From the NCBI GenBank assembly GCA_964612855.1, contig CAZTDR010000046.1:1-20012 (forward strand): DNA of 20,012 nt. The letters are read 5' to 3'. Shown in pieces: positions 7,855-15,400 of the stretch (position 1 is its first letter; each line of letters starts with the position of its first letter). The notes beneath the pieces were generated by a model that saw only the letters and a program-made list of their open reading frames with translations, did not search any database and had not been told where the DNA came from. Both the position numbers and the translations under genes were made by a program. The DNA comes from DATIJJ01 sp964612855 (lineage in GTDB: Bacteria; Pseudomonadota; Gammaproteobacteria; DSM-16500).

Positions 7855-8034
7855 TTATTGAATAATGATGTCACGCAATGCGACTAAATATTCACTAATA
7901 ATCGGCCGACTATAATCAAGAAAATCCCTGCTTAAGGCAATATGAGCCAGAGCTTCGGCTTTTAATAGCAACCCTTGTATTTCTTCATGCAACTCTACTT
8001 GCTTATTTATTAAAAACGCAACTTCATTTACCAT
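7855..8034 (-). CDS. Small hypothetical protein, possibly 5'-truncated
   Basis: A 59-residue frame (MVNEVAFLINKQVELHEEIQ...), extendable by two codons to a GTG. It is a predicted two-helix protein with an acidic-hydrophobic pattern (LLLKAEALAHIAL, DYLVALRDII-like end). It resembles small orphan proteins found in phage and integrative elements, but I cannot name a family. There is no convincing ribosome binding site, and the sequence immediately upstream (8041-8090) looks like unrelated intron debris, so the original promoter or N-terminus may have been replaced. It is neither within nor antisense to a larger gene, and the amino-acid pattern looks coding. Confidence 0.4.
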   Translation of the reverse strand: MVNEVAFLINKQVELHEEIQGLLLKAEALAHIALSRDFLDYSRPIISEYLVALRDIIIQ

Positions 8035-8040
8035 GTACAC

Positions 8041-8090
8041 AGCCTGGGCGCCAGGACAAGCGGCGTCTATCTTGCAGGTGTAAGTCCTGA
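8041..8090 (+). mobile_element. Possible 5' scrap of a group II intron
   Basis: The pattern GGCGCCaGG, then GCGTCTAT, then GGTGTAAGTCCTGA resembles the start of domain I in bacterial group II introns (GTGCGCC..., GTCTAT, GGTGAGAGTCCCGA in well-known examples). No ribozyme core, domain V or reverse transcriptase is present, so this would be a fragment only. Resemblance is from memory and short; a chance match is possible. Confidence 0.3.
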
Positions 8091-8684
8091 ATTTCAGGCA
8101 ACACTGGCACTAGTCGGCTTGAAGAAGCGGAAAAATACCTGATACATCGATTAAAAAGTATTCGTCAGGCAAAAGTATACGGTATTAGACCAAAACGGAC
8201 GTTCAGAGAAGCAGCTACTAAATTTTTGCTAGAACACCAGCATAAAAAAAGTATTAGAGTAGATGCTTGGTGCTTAAAAGCACTAGACCCTTATATTGGC
8301 GAAAATGAAGCTGCCAAAGCAGTTATAGCAAGACAAAGAGGAAAACATTCCGAATTTGTTTTTACCTATAAAGGCAAACCAATAACCCGCATGCTCAACA
8401 ACGGATGGAAGGAAGCGAGAACATTAGCGAACCTTCCTGTACGGGTACATGATTTAAAACATACCTTTGGAAGAAAATTAAGAGCCATGGGTGTCAGCTT
8501 TGAGGATAGACAAGATTTGTTGGGGCATAAATCTGGCCGGATCACGACCCACTATTCTACTGCTGAATTACTTAATCTTTGGGAGGCATCTAACAAGGTT
8601 TGCGAGGTGCAAAAACGGCCTTCACTGACCTTACTTAGAGCTACTGCATCCCTCAGTCGCACCGCGGCTCTTAAGGTAAGTTGA
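8091..8684 (+). pseudogene. Tyrosine recombinase (phage-type integrase) remnant with internal deletion
   Basis: An open frame of 197 codons directly after a stop (TGA 8088). It begins without a start codon inside the N-terminal arm/core-binding domain (SGNTGTSRLEEAEKYL, RLKSIRQAKVYGIRP, TFREAATKFLLEHQHK) and ends in the catalytic domain: VRVHDLKHTFGRKL (HxLKH box), LLGHKSGRITTHYS (GHK box and the tyrosine). Between DPYIGE and AKAVIARQRGKH the roughly 100-residue stretch that carries the first catalytic Arg in complete members is missing, with the frame kept. ATG 8226 is only an internal methionine. The enzyme should be inactive. It points towards a tRNA-Lys 3' half 50 bp downstream, the usual arrangement of integrase and attachment site. 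Confidence 0.75.
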
Positions 8685-8734
8685 TGTTTCAAAAATAACG
8701 CTTTAACTATTTGTTTCTCTTAACTTTTTTAGTA

Positions 8735-8776
8735 TGGGTCGTCTGCGATTCGAACGCAGGACCAACAGGTTAAAAG
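8735..8776 (-). other. tRNA-Lys(UUU) 3' half: probable att site remnant
   Basis: The minus strand reads CTTTTAA (anticodon loop, anticodon TTT), then CCTGTTGGTC, then a perfect T arm CTGCG-TTCGAAT-CGCAG, then ACGACCCA. This equals tRNA positions 32-73, exactly 42 nt. The 5' half is absent, because the upstream bases do not form the anticodon or D stem, and CCA is not encoded. Tyrosine integrases commonly insert at the anticodon loop or 3' end of tRNA genes and duplicate just this part. With the integrase remnant beside it, an attL/attR scar is the best reading. It is not a functional tRNA gene. Confidence 0.75.
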
Positions 8777-8788
8777 TTAATGACTCGA

Positions 8789-8803
8789 AGATTGCAGCAA
8801 TCT
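8789..8803. repeat. 15-bp perfect palindrome beside the att-like site
   Basis: AGATTGC-A-GCAATCT, perfect with a one-base centre, 12 bp beyond the tRNA-Lys fragment. It could be a recombinase or excisionase arm site, or a transcription-factor operator. Nothing else in 8777-8940 looks coding. The 12-mer CTCAGTCGCACC-like sequence occurs both in the integrase tail (about 8651) and at 8888, hinting at a duplicated scrap. Confidence 0.35.
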
Positions 8804-8940
8804 AACTAATTGATTAATTTAAATTATCTGCGGTGGGCGATCATTACAATTAGCTTAAAATGCAGGGTTAAGCATAACAATGCATTACTCAGTCGCACAA
8901 AAGTCGCACCGTGATTTTCTACTCCTAATATCTAACTAAT

Positions 8941-8985
8941 GCAAGAAACTTCCTATTTTAGGAAGTTTCTTGCTAAAATGTAAGC
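8941..8985 (+). promoter_or_regulatory. abiE operator palindrome and extended -10 promoter
   Basis: A perfect inverted repeat, GCAAGAAACTTCCTA (8941-8955) and its complement (8959-8973) with a TTT centre, abuts an extended -10 TGC-TAAAAT (8971-8979). The abiEi ATG (8986) lies where transcription would be expected to start, and no Shine-Dalgarno sequence is visible, so the message may be leaderless. AbiEi proteins are known to repress their own operon by binding inverted repeats in the promoter, and this palindrome sits where such a repressor would block RNA polymerase. Confidence 0.6.
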
Positions 8986-9639
8986 ATGACTACTCTTAAA
9001 GACATAATCATTGAAGCAGGTTTTACTGATAATATCCTTACCGATATTGATCTTAGTAATTTGTTAGATGGGACAAAAGCTTCTCGTTATGGGATGGTTA
9101 ACAAAGCATTAAAAAAAGAGGAGCTCATTAAGATTCGACGCGGCCTTTATCTACTGGCAGACAAGTACCGCCACAAAAAAATAAGCAAGTTTTTCCTCGC
9201 CAACCGAATCGCTTCTCACAGTTACATATCACTTGAAAGCGCGCTCTCTTATCACGGCTGGATTCCTGAGCGTGTTTCAATCGTAACTAGTGTAATTGCC
9301 CGCGGTCGCACTAAACAATTTATAACGCCTTTTGGTGAATTTTTTTTTCACTATCTCTCTATTATTAATGAATACGAATTTTTAACAGGTGTAACTCGTG
9401 TTGAAGAAATTAAAGGCGAGCCGTTTTTAATCGCTTCACCGCTAAGAGCACTAGCTGATTTAGCCTATGTAAAAAAAATCGACTGGTCGGGGTTGGCCTT
9501 CTTAATTAACAACTTGCGAATTGAGAAAGAGCAACTTGTGCATATCAATTCTAGTGATTTTAGTGAAATTAAAAAAGTATACCGCTCCAAACGTGTACTG
9601 CACTTTTTAGATCATTTTCAAAAGGATTTTTTAAAATAA
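8986..9639 (+). CDS. abiEi: AbiEi-family antitoxin / transcriptional autoregulator
   Basis: A 217-residue protein with the AbiEi layout. An N-terminal winged helix-turn-helix (about 20-65: SRYGMVNKALKKEELIKIRRGLY) is followed by the conserved SYISLESALSYHGWIPE block (79-95), the TSVIARGRTK and TPFGEF strand region (101-119) and the C-terminal IASPLRALADLAY motif (149-161). In the type IV AbiE toxin-antitoxin system this protein represses the operon and counteracts AbiEii without direct stable binding. Its stop codon overlaps the toxin ATG (TAATG at 9638-9641), so translation should be coupled. The promoter palindrome immediately upstream supports autoregulation. The pair appears intact and lies in a debris region between the two giant operons, consistent with horizontal arrival. 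Confidence 0.85.
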   Translation: MTTLKDIIIEAGFTDNILTDIDLSNLLDGTKASRYGMVNKALKKEELIKIRRGLYLLADKYRHKKISKFFLANRIASHSYISLESALSYHGWIPERVSIVTSVIARGRTKQFITPFGEFFFHYLSIINEYEFLTGVTRVEEIKGEPFLIASPLRALADLAYVKKIDWSGLAFLINNLRIEKEQLVHINSSDFSEIKKVYRSKRVLHFLDHFQKDFLK

Positions 9640-10496
9640 TGGCTGCCAACATCATTGACGTAAGACTTGAAACCTACGCTCCTAAAACAATTGAAGATGA
9701 AGAACATGCGTTAAAAGAAATTTTGCAAGAAATAGCGCTTTATGGTCTTGCCAATGCAGATTTTTTTGATAAAGCCATTTTTCAGGGTGGATCAGCGCTT
9801 CGAATTTTGTATAACTTACCGCGCTTCTCGGAAGATTTAGATTTTATATTGAAAGCCCCAGACCCACACTTCAAGTGGGAACCTTACATAAATGCAATCA
9901 TCAAAACTTGCAAGCAATATGGCGTTCATCCTGAAATTATTGACAAGAGTCGTGTAAGCAGTACCGTTAAAAAAATGTTTTTAAAGGATGACTCCATTGG
10001 CAAATTAATTGATCTCTCATTTGTCCATCATCCCGGAAGAAAACTTGCGATAAAATTTGAAATTGATACCAATCCTCCAGTAGGATCTACTGTTGATGTT
10101 AAATTTTTAGAGTTTCCACTGGACTACTCTATTGTCGCACAAGACCTTAGCAGCAGTTTTGCCGGAAAATGCCATGCTTTGTTATGCCGTGAATATATCA
10201 AAGGACGTGATTGGTATGATTTTACTTGGTATGTGACCAGAAAAATCATCCCTAATTATATTTTTCTTGAAAATGCCCTTAATCAACAAGGTCCCTGGAT
10301 GAATCAAGGCATCACTCTAACGCCAGCGTGGTTTCTTGAAACAATGCAGAAAAAAATTCACAGTATTGATTGGAATAAAGCGGCCAGTGATGTCGAATCA
10401 TTTCTGAATACACAAGACAGGCAAATATTAAAATTGTGGGGAATCGATTTTTTTATGGATAAGCTTAATAAGCTAGAAAATATTTTGAGAAAATAG
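9639..10496 (+). CDS. abiEii: AbiEii-family nucleotidyltransferase toxin
   Basis: A 285-residue DUF1814/AbiEii protein. Nucleotidyltransferase motif I/II is visible as FQGGSALRILYNLPRFSEDLDF (48-69), with the GGS loop and acidic pair Asp66/Asp68. The third motif is KFEIDTNPP (139-147), and the C-terminal active-site region is KCHALLCREYIKGRDWYDF (177-195). AbiEii toxins use a nucleotide to modify a cellular target and arrest growth during phage infection. MenA toxins of the same superfamily modify tRNA acceptor ends, so a tRNA target is plausible but not shown here. All key residues are present and the length is normal, so it should be active. The ATG overlaps the abiEi stop by one base. Confidence 0.87.
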   Translation: MAANIIDVRLETYAPKTIEDEEHALKEILQEIALYGLANADFFDKAIFQGGSALRILYNLPRFSEDLDFILKAPDPHFKWEPYINAIIKTCKQYGVHPEIIDKSRVSSTVKKMFLKDDSIGKLIDLSFVHHPGRKLAIKFEIDTNPPVGSTVDVKFLEFPLDYSIVAQDLSSSFAGKCHALLCREYIKGRDWYDFTWYVTRKIIPNYIFLENALNQQGPWMNQGITLTPAWFLETMQKKIHSIDWNKAASDVESFLNTQDRQILKLWGIDFFMDKLNKLENILRK

Positions 10497-10516
10497 CTTT
10501 TGGAGACAAGGAAGTC

Positions 10517-10585
10517 AAATGTTCGTTTTGGAAAGTTTATAAAGCATTTTTATTATTTAAATAAAGATTCAGAAAACGAACATTT
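10517..10585. repeat. 13-bp perfect inverted repeat downstream of abiEii
   Basis: AAATGTTCGTTTT (10517-10529) and its exact complement AAAACGAACATTT (10573-10585) enclose 43 AT-rich bases. It begins 20 bp after the toxin stop codon. Possible roles are a long-looped terminator between the converging abiE and J-protein genes, or terminal repeats of a tiny lost element. There is no T tract right after the second arm, so a classical terminator is not certain. The remaining intergenic bases to 10697 show no gene. Confidence 0.5.
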
Positions 10586-10697
10586 ACCTCTCTTCTTTAT
10601 GAATACAGATTCATAGCAGAATTAAATTTAAGATAGAAGTAAAATTTGTCATCTCGTCACATACTCGCAAGCTTGTGTTCTAATAAATCCCGTATAT

Positions 10698-12395
10698 TTA
10701 TGCGCTAGTAAAGCTGGCTTGGGGGATAGGCTGCTGCTCATCATTCTCTAAGTGCGCAGAGTATCCTGTTGGCTTATCTAAAAATCCCGATGTGCTAGTA
10801 CGATTGACAAAAGCTTTAGCTGAAATAGCATCAGGAGGAAGAGCTTGATCCGATGATACAGACTCTGCACTTGAGCATGTAGAAATTTGCTGCTCCGTTT
10901 GTTGACATACTGCTTGTTTTTTTTGTAAAACTTTCACATGATTCTCAAAAATATTTTTAAAGTTCTCAGGATCAGCAAGGACTTTTTGTACTAGTTCAGA
11001 ATTCATATCGTACCCATGATCCTCTAACATCTTGGCAAATTGCCTCCGAAGAAGTCTTTTCTTCCGATTTTTTTTCAACTCATCAAGCTGTCCCTGGATT
11101 TCATCTGCTTCACGGCTGCATTCATTTGCCTGACGTTCACATTCATCTCCCTCGCGCTTGTATCTCTCTCTCTCTCTCTTATACTCTTCTCTTTCTCTCT
11201 TATACTGCTCTCTTTCTCGAATAACTTCCTCAAGTTGTAACTCTGCATTGGCTATTCCCTCTGTGCCTTGAACCAATCTAAAAGTTAGATCACGCAATTC
11301 GTTTCCTTGCTTGACTGCTTGAAGCAGGATTTGAGCATTGCCATTACTCCATTTCAAATCAGCTATTTCATTATCTTTTAATATCATTAACAAGGCTTCT
11401 CTCATTTCCACTACCAGATCAAACTCACCCTTCCTTGCTTCAGCAACTTTCTTTTCCCAATAAGCTCGAGTACCCCAATCTTGCTTAAAAAATTCAGGTT
11501 TTTTATCTGGATGCAGTTGAAGCGCAAAGTTTTTCCGAAAACTTCTTTCTGCATCTTGCTGCACCACTTTTTTATCTGAATTTGTCCAATCTATGTCGAA
11601 GTAGCTGCAAATAAAAACATACGACCAACGAATCTCATCGTCTCTTGAAAGATTAAAACCGCTAGGGGCTGTGATGGATAGGTTGGAAGAAAGTGTCAAT
11701 TGACTGAAACTCGCTTGAGACGAAGTCTCAGACGGAGAAACCCATTTAGTGACTCTATCTATCGCAGAAGAAGAAAGGCCACTGCCAAAAGTTAGCACAC
11801 TGAAACCGTTTAAAGGAGCCGCTTGTGAAGCCAAAACATTTTGCCTCTCCGCTAACACCAATTCACCTGCTACAAGCTCTATGTCTGACTGCACCCTGAC
11901 TGCTGAACGTTGCTGATTTTTTTTGTGATTTTCGGGTTGCGAGAAAAATGAAAAGAAATGACGTATATTTTTTATTACCTTTTTCCATGGCCGATTTAAC
12001 AATGGCGTCAGCGCATTAAATCCTCGCTGGAATGTATTGAATTGCTCAACAGTAGGATCAACATCACCTGTGAAGATGTTACCTTTAACATTCTTCCATA
12101 AATCACTATAGGCTACCCATACTCTTTTCGCTGAAATATCGCCTACATCAAATAGCCAATAAAAGAATTTCTTTATAGGAAAATAATTATGATAAGCGCT
12201 GACCTGCTGTCGTGCTTTTTCTAACCTTTCGCTTTCAGACATTAATCGCAAGCTGTGCTGCGCTCTTGCTTTATAACTCTTAGGCGCAAAAAAATAGGTC
12301 TCCTCATCAAGAAGCTTTCTAAATCTGTTCCATGAATCATGAAATCCAGACTTAGGATTAGCTTGTTGGTATTCATTGAGTATTGTCATATTCAT
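10698..12395 (-). CDS. J-domain-like coiled-coil protein, copy 2
   Basis: A 565-residue paralog of the protein at 984-2756, with the same order of parts. It has a conserved N-terminal block (EYQQANPKSGF, YFFAPKSY, ESERLEKARQQV, DISAKRVW), a variable linker about 20 residues shorter (roughly 160-200), and a J-like domain with RSFRKNFALQLHPDKKPE and the HPD triad at 295-297. Seven charged heptads follow (389-437), then ADPENFKNIF and the tail motif SAKAFVNRTSTSGFLDK (about 525-541). HPD and its flanks are kept while linkers have diverged, which suggests selection on Hsp70 stimulation (inference). The start is uncertain: ATG 12395 or 12389 follows AAGGG and matches the copy 1 start, whereas ATG 12416 has no spaced ribosome binding site. 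It lies 71 bp after the giant gene, with a GC-rich hairpin between. Confidence 0.73.
   Translation of the reverse strand: MNMTILNEYQQANPKSGFHDSWNRFRKLLDEETYFFAPKSYKARAQHSLRLMSESERLEKARQQVSAYHNYFPIKKFFYWLFDVGDISAKRVWVAYSDLWKNVKGNIFTGDVDPTVEQFNTFQRGFNALTPLLNRPWKKVIKNIRHFFSFFSQPENHKKNQQRSAVRVQSDIELVAGELVLAERQNVLASQAAPLNGFSVLTFGSGLSSSAIDRVTKWVSPSETSSQASFSQLTLSSNLSITAPSGFNLSRDDEIRWSYVFICSYFDIDWTNSDKKVVQQDAERSFRKNFALQLHPDKKPEFFKQDWGTRAYWEKKVAEARKGEFDLVVEMREALLMILKDNEIADLKWSNGNAQILLQAVKQGNELRDLTFRLVQGTEGIANAELQLEEVIREREQYKREREEYKRERERYKREGDECERQANECSREADEIQGQLDELKKNRKKRLLRRQFAKMLEDHGYDMNSELVQKVLADPENFKNIFENHVKVLQKKQAVCQQTEQQISTCSSAESVSSDQALPPDAISAKAFVNRTSTSGFLDKPTGYSAHLENDEQQPIPQASFTSA
11085..11231 (-). 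repeat. Seven tandem 21-bp units encoding charged heptads (copy 2)
   Basis: The units are EEVIRER, EQYKRER, EEYKRER, ERYKREG, DECERQA, NECSREA and DEIQGQL. On the plus strand this appears as a CTCTCT-rich tract around 11160-11215. The number and phase of the units equal those in the paralog at 1410-1556. Confidence 0.72.
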
Positions 12396-12430
12396 TAAGC
12401 CCTTGCAAGGCCACATCCTGACTTATCGTT

Positions 12431-12454
12431 GGGCGGACATACTATAGCCCGCCC
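12431..12454. repeat. GC-rich hairpin between giant gene 2 and its J-protein partner
   Basis: GGGCGG (12431-12436) and CCGCCC (12449-12454) can pair around a 12-base loop within the 71-bp intercistronic gap. No T tract follows on the minus strand, so it is more likely an RNA-stability or attenuation structure than a terminator. The corresponding 30-bp gap in copy 1 has no such hairpin, so the two operons may differ in relative expression of the second gene. Confidence 0.4.
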
Positions 12455-12466
12455 TCCCCAATCATT

Positions 12467-15400
12467 TTAATCAACTTTCGGCCTATTCCCTATTTCGTTC
12501 TTTCGCCCATCAACAGCATTGGTTTCAACGGATGATACCGCTATATTAGCAGAAGAAGATGGACTATTGCTAAACAACCCTCGAGAAATTAGCCCCTCAG
12601 TTGATGAGCTAGCAATACTGCCTGCTCTTTGTGATGAATTCACTATCGAATCCACTTGTTTCAGCACAGCTTCAAGCTCATCTCGTTTTTTTCGAGCTTC
12701 AAGTAACAGTAGCTCTTCCGCCTGGGTCAACCTCCTGGAAACATCTGTACTGCTTCTTGCTATCCTGACACCGACTTCCTCGCTCCATCTTCTCTCCACT
12801 TCTAATCCCTGCCGCAACCTTGCGCGTCTTTCCTGTGACTGAATAGATCGCTCACTAGCTGTTACTGTTACTTTTTTTTCTTTTGATGTACTTTGTTTTT
12901 CTTCTACTACTATTTGTTTTTCTTCTACTACTATTTGTTTTTCTTCTATGACCCTACCTCTTGTTTCCAGCCCTTGATTTTCTACATCTCTTACCACATT
13001 CCTCTGTACTTCTATCTTGGGTTGTATCAACGGCCCATAATACGTCATCTTAGAAGCAGCACTATTCACATTAGCCACAGTAGAATGAATCTTCGCCTGC
13101 AATTCTCCGCCATGAACCAAACGCGCCTCTTCATTCTGCAGCATAAACTGTAAAAGTTTATTTAATTGAGTATCATCGAATTTATGGCGAGATTCTTGCA
13201 GCATTTCAGTAATCACTTGCACATCCCGCACACGCCGTTTTTGCAATTCTTTTTCAGAGCGTTTGAAAACGAATAACAATCTTTCCAAAAACCCGCGGCC
13301 TAAAAATCGGTTATATGTTTCCCTACAATATTGCATCATCTTGTTCGCAACATCTGCCTCAAAATCGTTATGCTGCTTCTGGTGCTCAAGTTCCATCGTG
13401 ACAAATTGCAGATCGGCCGGTACAGTCAACTTTAAGTTAGCTAACTGTCGTGCTGTCTGCGGTTTAGTGTGGGTGTTTTTAACATTACTGTCTGCGCCAC
13501 GAGCAAACAGCATAGCGATGATGTTAAACAAACGTTCTTTCTGCTTGCCTTGCACTTTGTTATATGCCAATAACGCAAAATGCATCAATGTATCGCCGGT
13601 ATCTCGTAACGCTAGTTGAGCCAATGAGCGTGATCCGATACGGGTCGCCTGGATATCGCGTATCATCTGTTTGGGGCTTCTCGTATGTTCACCCTGGCCT
13701 TGATAATAAAACGGCAGCAGTTTGCTTTTTTGACTCGCCCATTCCGTGGATTCTGTTAAATAGGCTTGTGCTGCAGACAATTCATCATCACGATTACGAT
13801 CAGGGAAGGTGTACGCTCTTTGTGCGAGCACGGCTACATCGCTTTCTGTAGCAGCAATACTCTGACCCATTGAGTTAACAAAATCATCCAAATCACCTTC
13901 GTTGCCAAATTGCGCTACATACGTTCCATGGGCTGAACGATCGTCCAAATTTCCTTGCAAAAAATGCAACGCCCAATGTTTCAAACGTTCAACATGCTGC
14001 TCAGCTATAGAATGCACCGTATTGGCGTGTTTTACTGCGTCACTCAGTGAATAATGCGCTCCCATTTTAAAACGAGACATTGCATGTTCTAATTCATGCT
14101 GTAATCCAGGCAACGATAATACAATCGCCATATTAATTTGCCGCATTAGTTCACCCAACACTTCGTTGCGCTCACTAACACTCAAATGATTTTGCGGCGG
14201 ACGGGCGAATGGAACGTGTTTCATCACGCGCGCATAACTCATTTTTGCAAGATGATGATAAGTATAACGGGGATGATTTTCATTGTTCAAGATGTCCCAA
14301 TACTCGTTGGCTCCTGCCTTCCCACTTGCAGGATCGTATACAGCGCGAGGACGGCCTTCTGCGTCTTTGGGTTCGTAAATAGTCCATAGCTCCTGATACT
14401 TTTCTTGCATTCGCTTAAAATCAGCTGTTTCTTTTGCTAACCACTGGTCAAAATCATTTCCCCATTGCTGCTTCCAACGTCCTGCTATGGCAAGCTGGCT
14501 TTGCAATAAAACAATCGTCAAATACTCTTTACTATGATGGGCAATTGCATCTTGCGCTGCTTTACGCTGCGATTGAATGTCTTCTCGTTCTGCACGAAGC
14601 GGTGATATTTCATACTCTGCAAAAGATAAGCGATTGAGCTTTTCTTCTAACACTAAAATATCTACATCACATTGCAATAGCGTGCTGGTTTCCGTTTCGA
14701 AACGTTTACTCATCGCCTCTAATTGATTGGGATCAAGCAACTTTTTAGCTGTAGATAATTTCTGACTCAACTCTTCAATCCACTGCTTATTTTCTTGTAC
14801 TTCCTTCGCATAAACAGCAGTAGGATCACGCAATTCTCGCTCATACTGCGCAAAATAACTCTCTTCCTTCTGTTGTTCTCCATGTAAAGTAAGAGTCGTT
14901 TTGATCGTTTTCATTAGCTTTAAAAAAATTTTTTGATAGACCAATTCAAATAAATGTTCTTGACTAAGTTCCTGCGATTCTTCTTGGACTTTGCTTGCAT
15001 TATCACCGAGCAAAAGACCCAAGAGATGTAGCGCATCATCTGCTTGGTTAGTGGAATCGCTTCTAATCGCTTTATTGATTGCAACAACGGCCTCCCAAAA
15101 GAACCGATCACGCCAGCGGCACATGTCAACATAAGCAGGGTCTACTGTGTACGATTCAGCAGTGGGAATGGCTTCATCAACGTCTTCTTCCGCAGGATCA
15201 GATGCAACTTGTGCATCGTATTCTTTATAAGAAAAACGCCGCCCCTGACTATCTTGGTAGGCATGGAGCTTAAAGCCGCGAAAATGTCTGACTTCTCCGC
15301 CTTGTTTATCATGGGAACGCTCACTATCCGCTGCACGGAGCGTAATGACAACATCATTGCCTTTTTCTTCCTGCAATGGGTGATACGTCTCTCCTTCACG

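Noticed and set aside
8735..8776. Complete tRNA gene
   Set aside because: Only positions 32-73 are present; no D arm, 5' acceptor strand or anticodon 5' stem can be found upstream.
8941..8973. Rho-independent terminator of the integrase remnant
   Set aside because: The stem is not GC-rich and is followed by TAAAATG rather than a T tract; its place directly before abiEi fits an operator better.
11040..11240. Plus-strand membrane-like frame opposite J protein copy 2
   Set aside because: Antisense of the Glu/Lys/Arg heptads always yields Leu/Phe/Ser-rich sequence; no start signals are present.
12893..13153. Plus-strand frame rich in Phe/Tyr opposite giant gene 2 (FFFYYYLF...)
   Set aside because: It is the antisense of the EEKQ repeat array and has no ribosome binding site; the repeat explains its odd composition.
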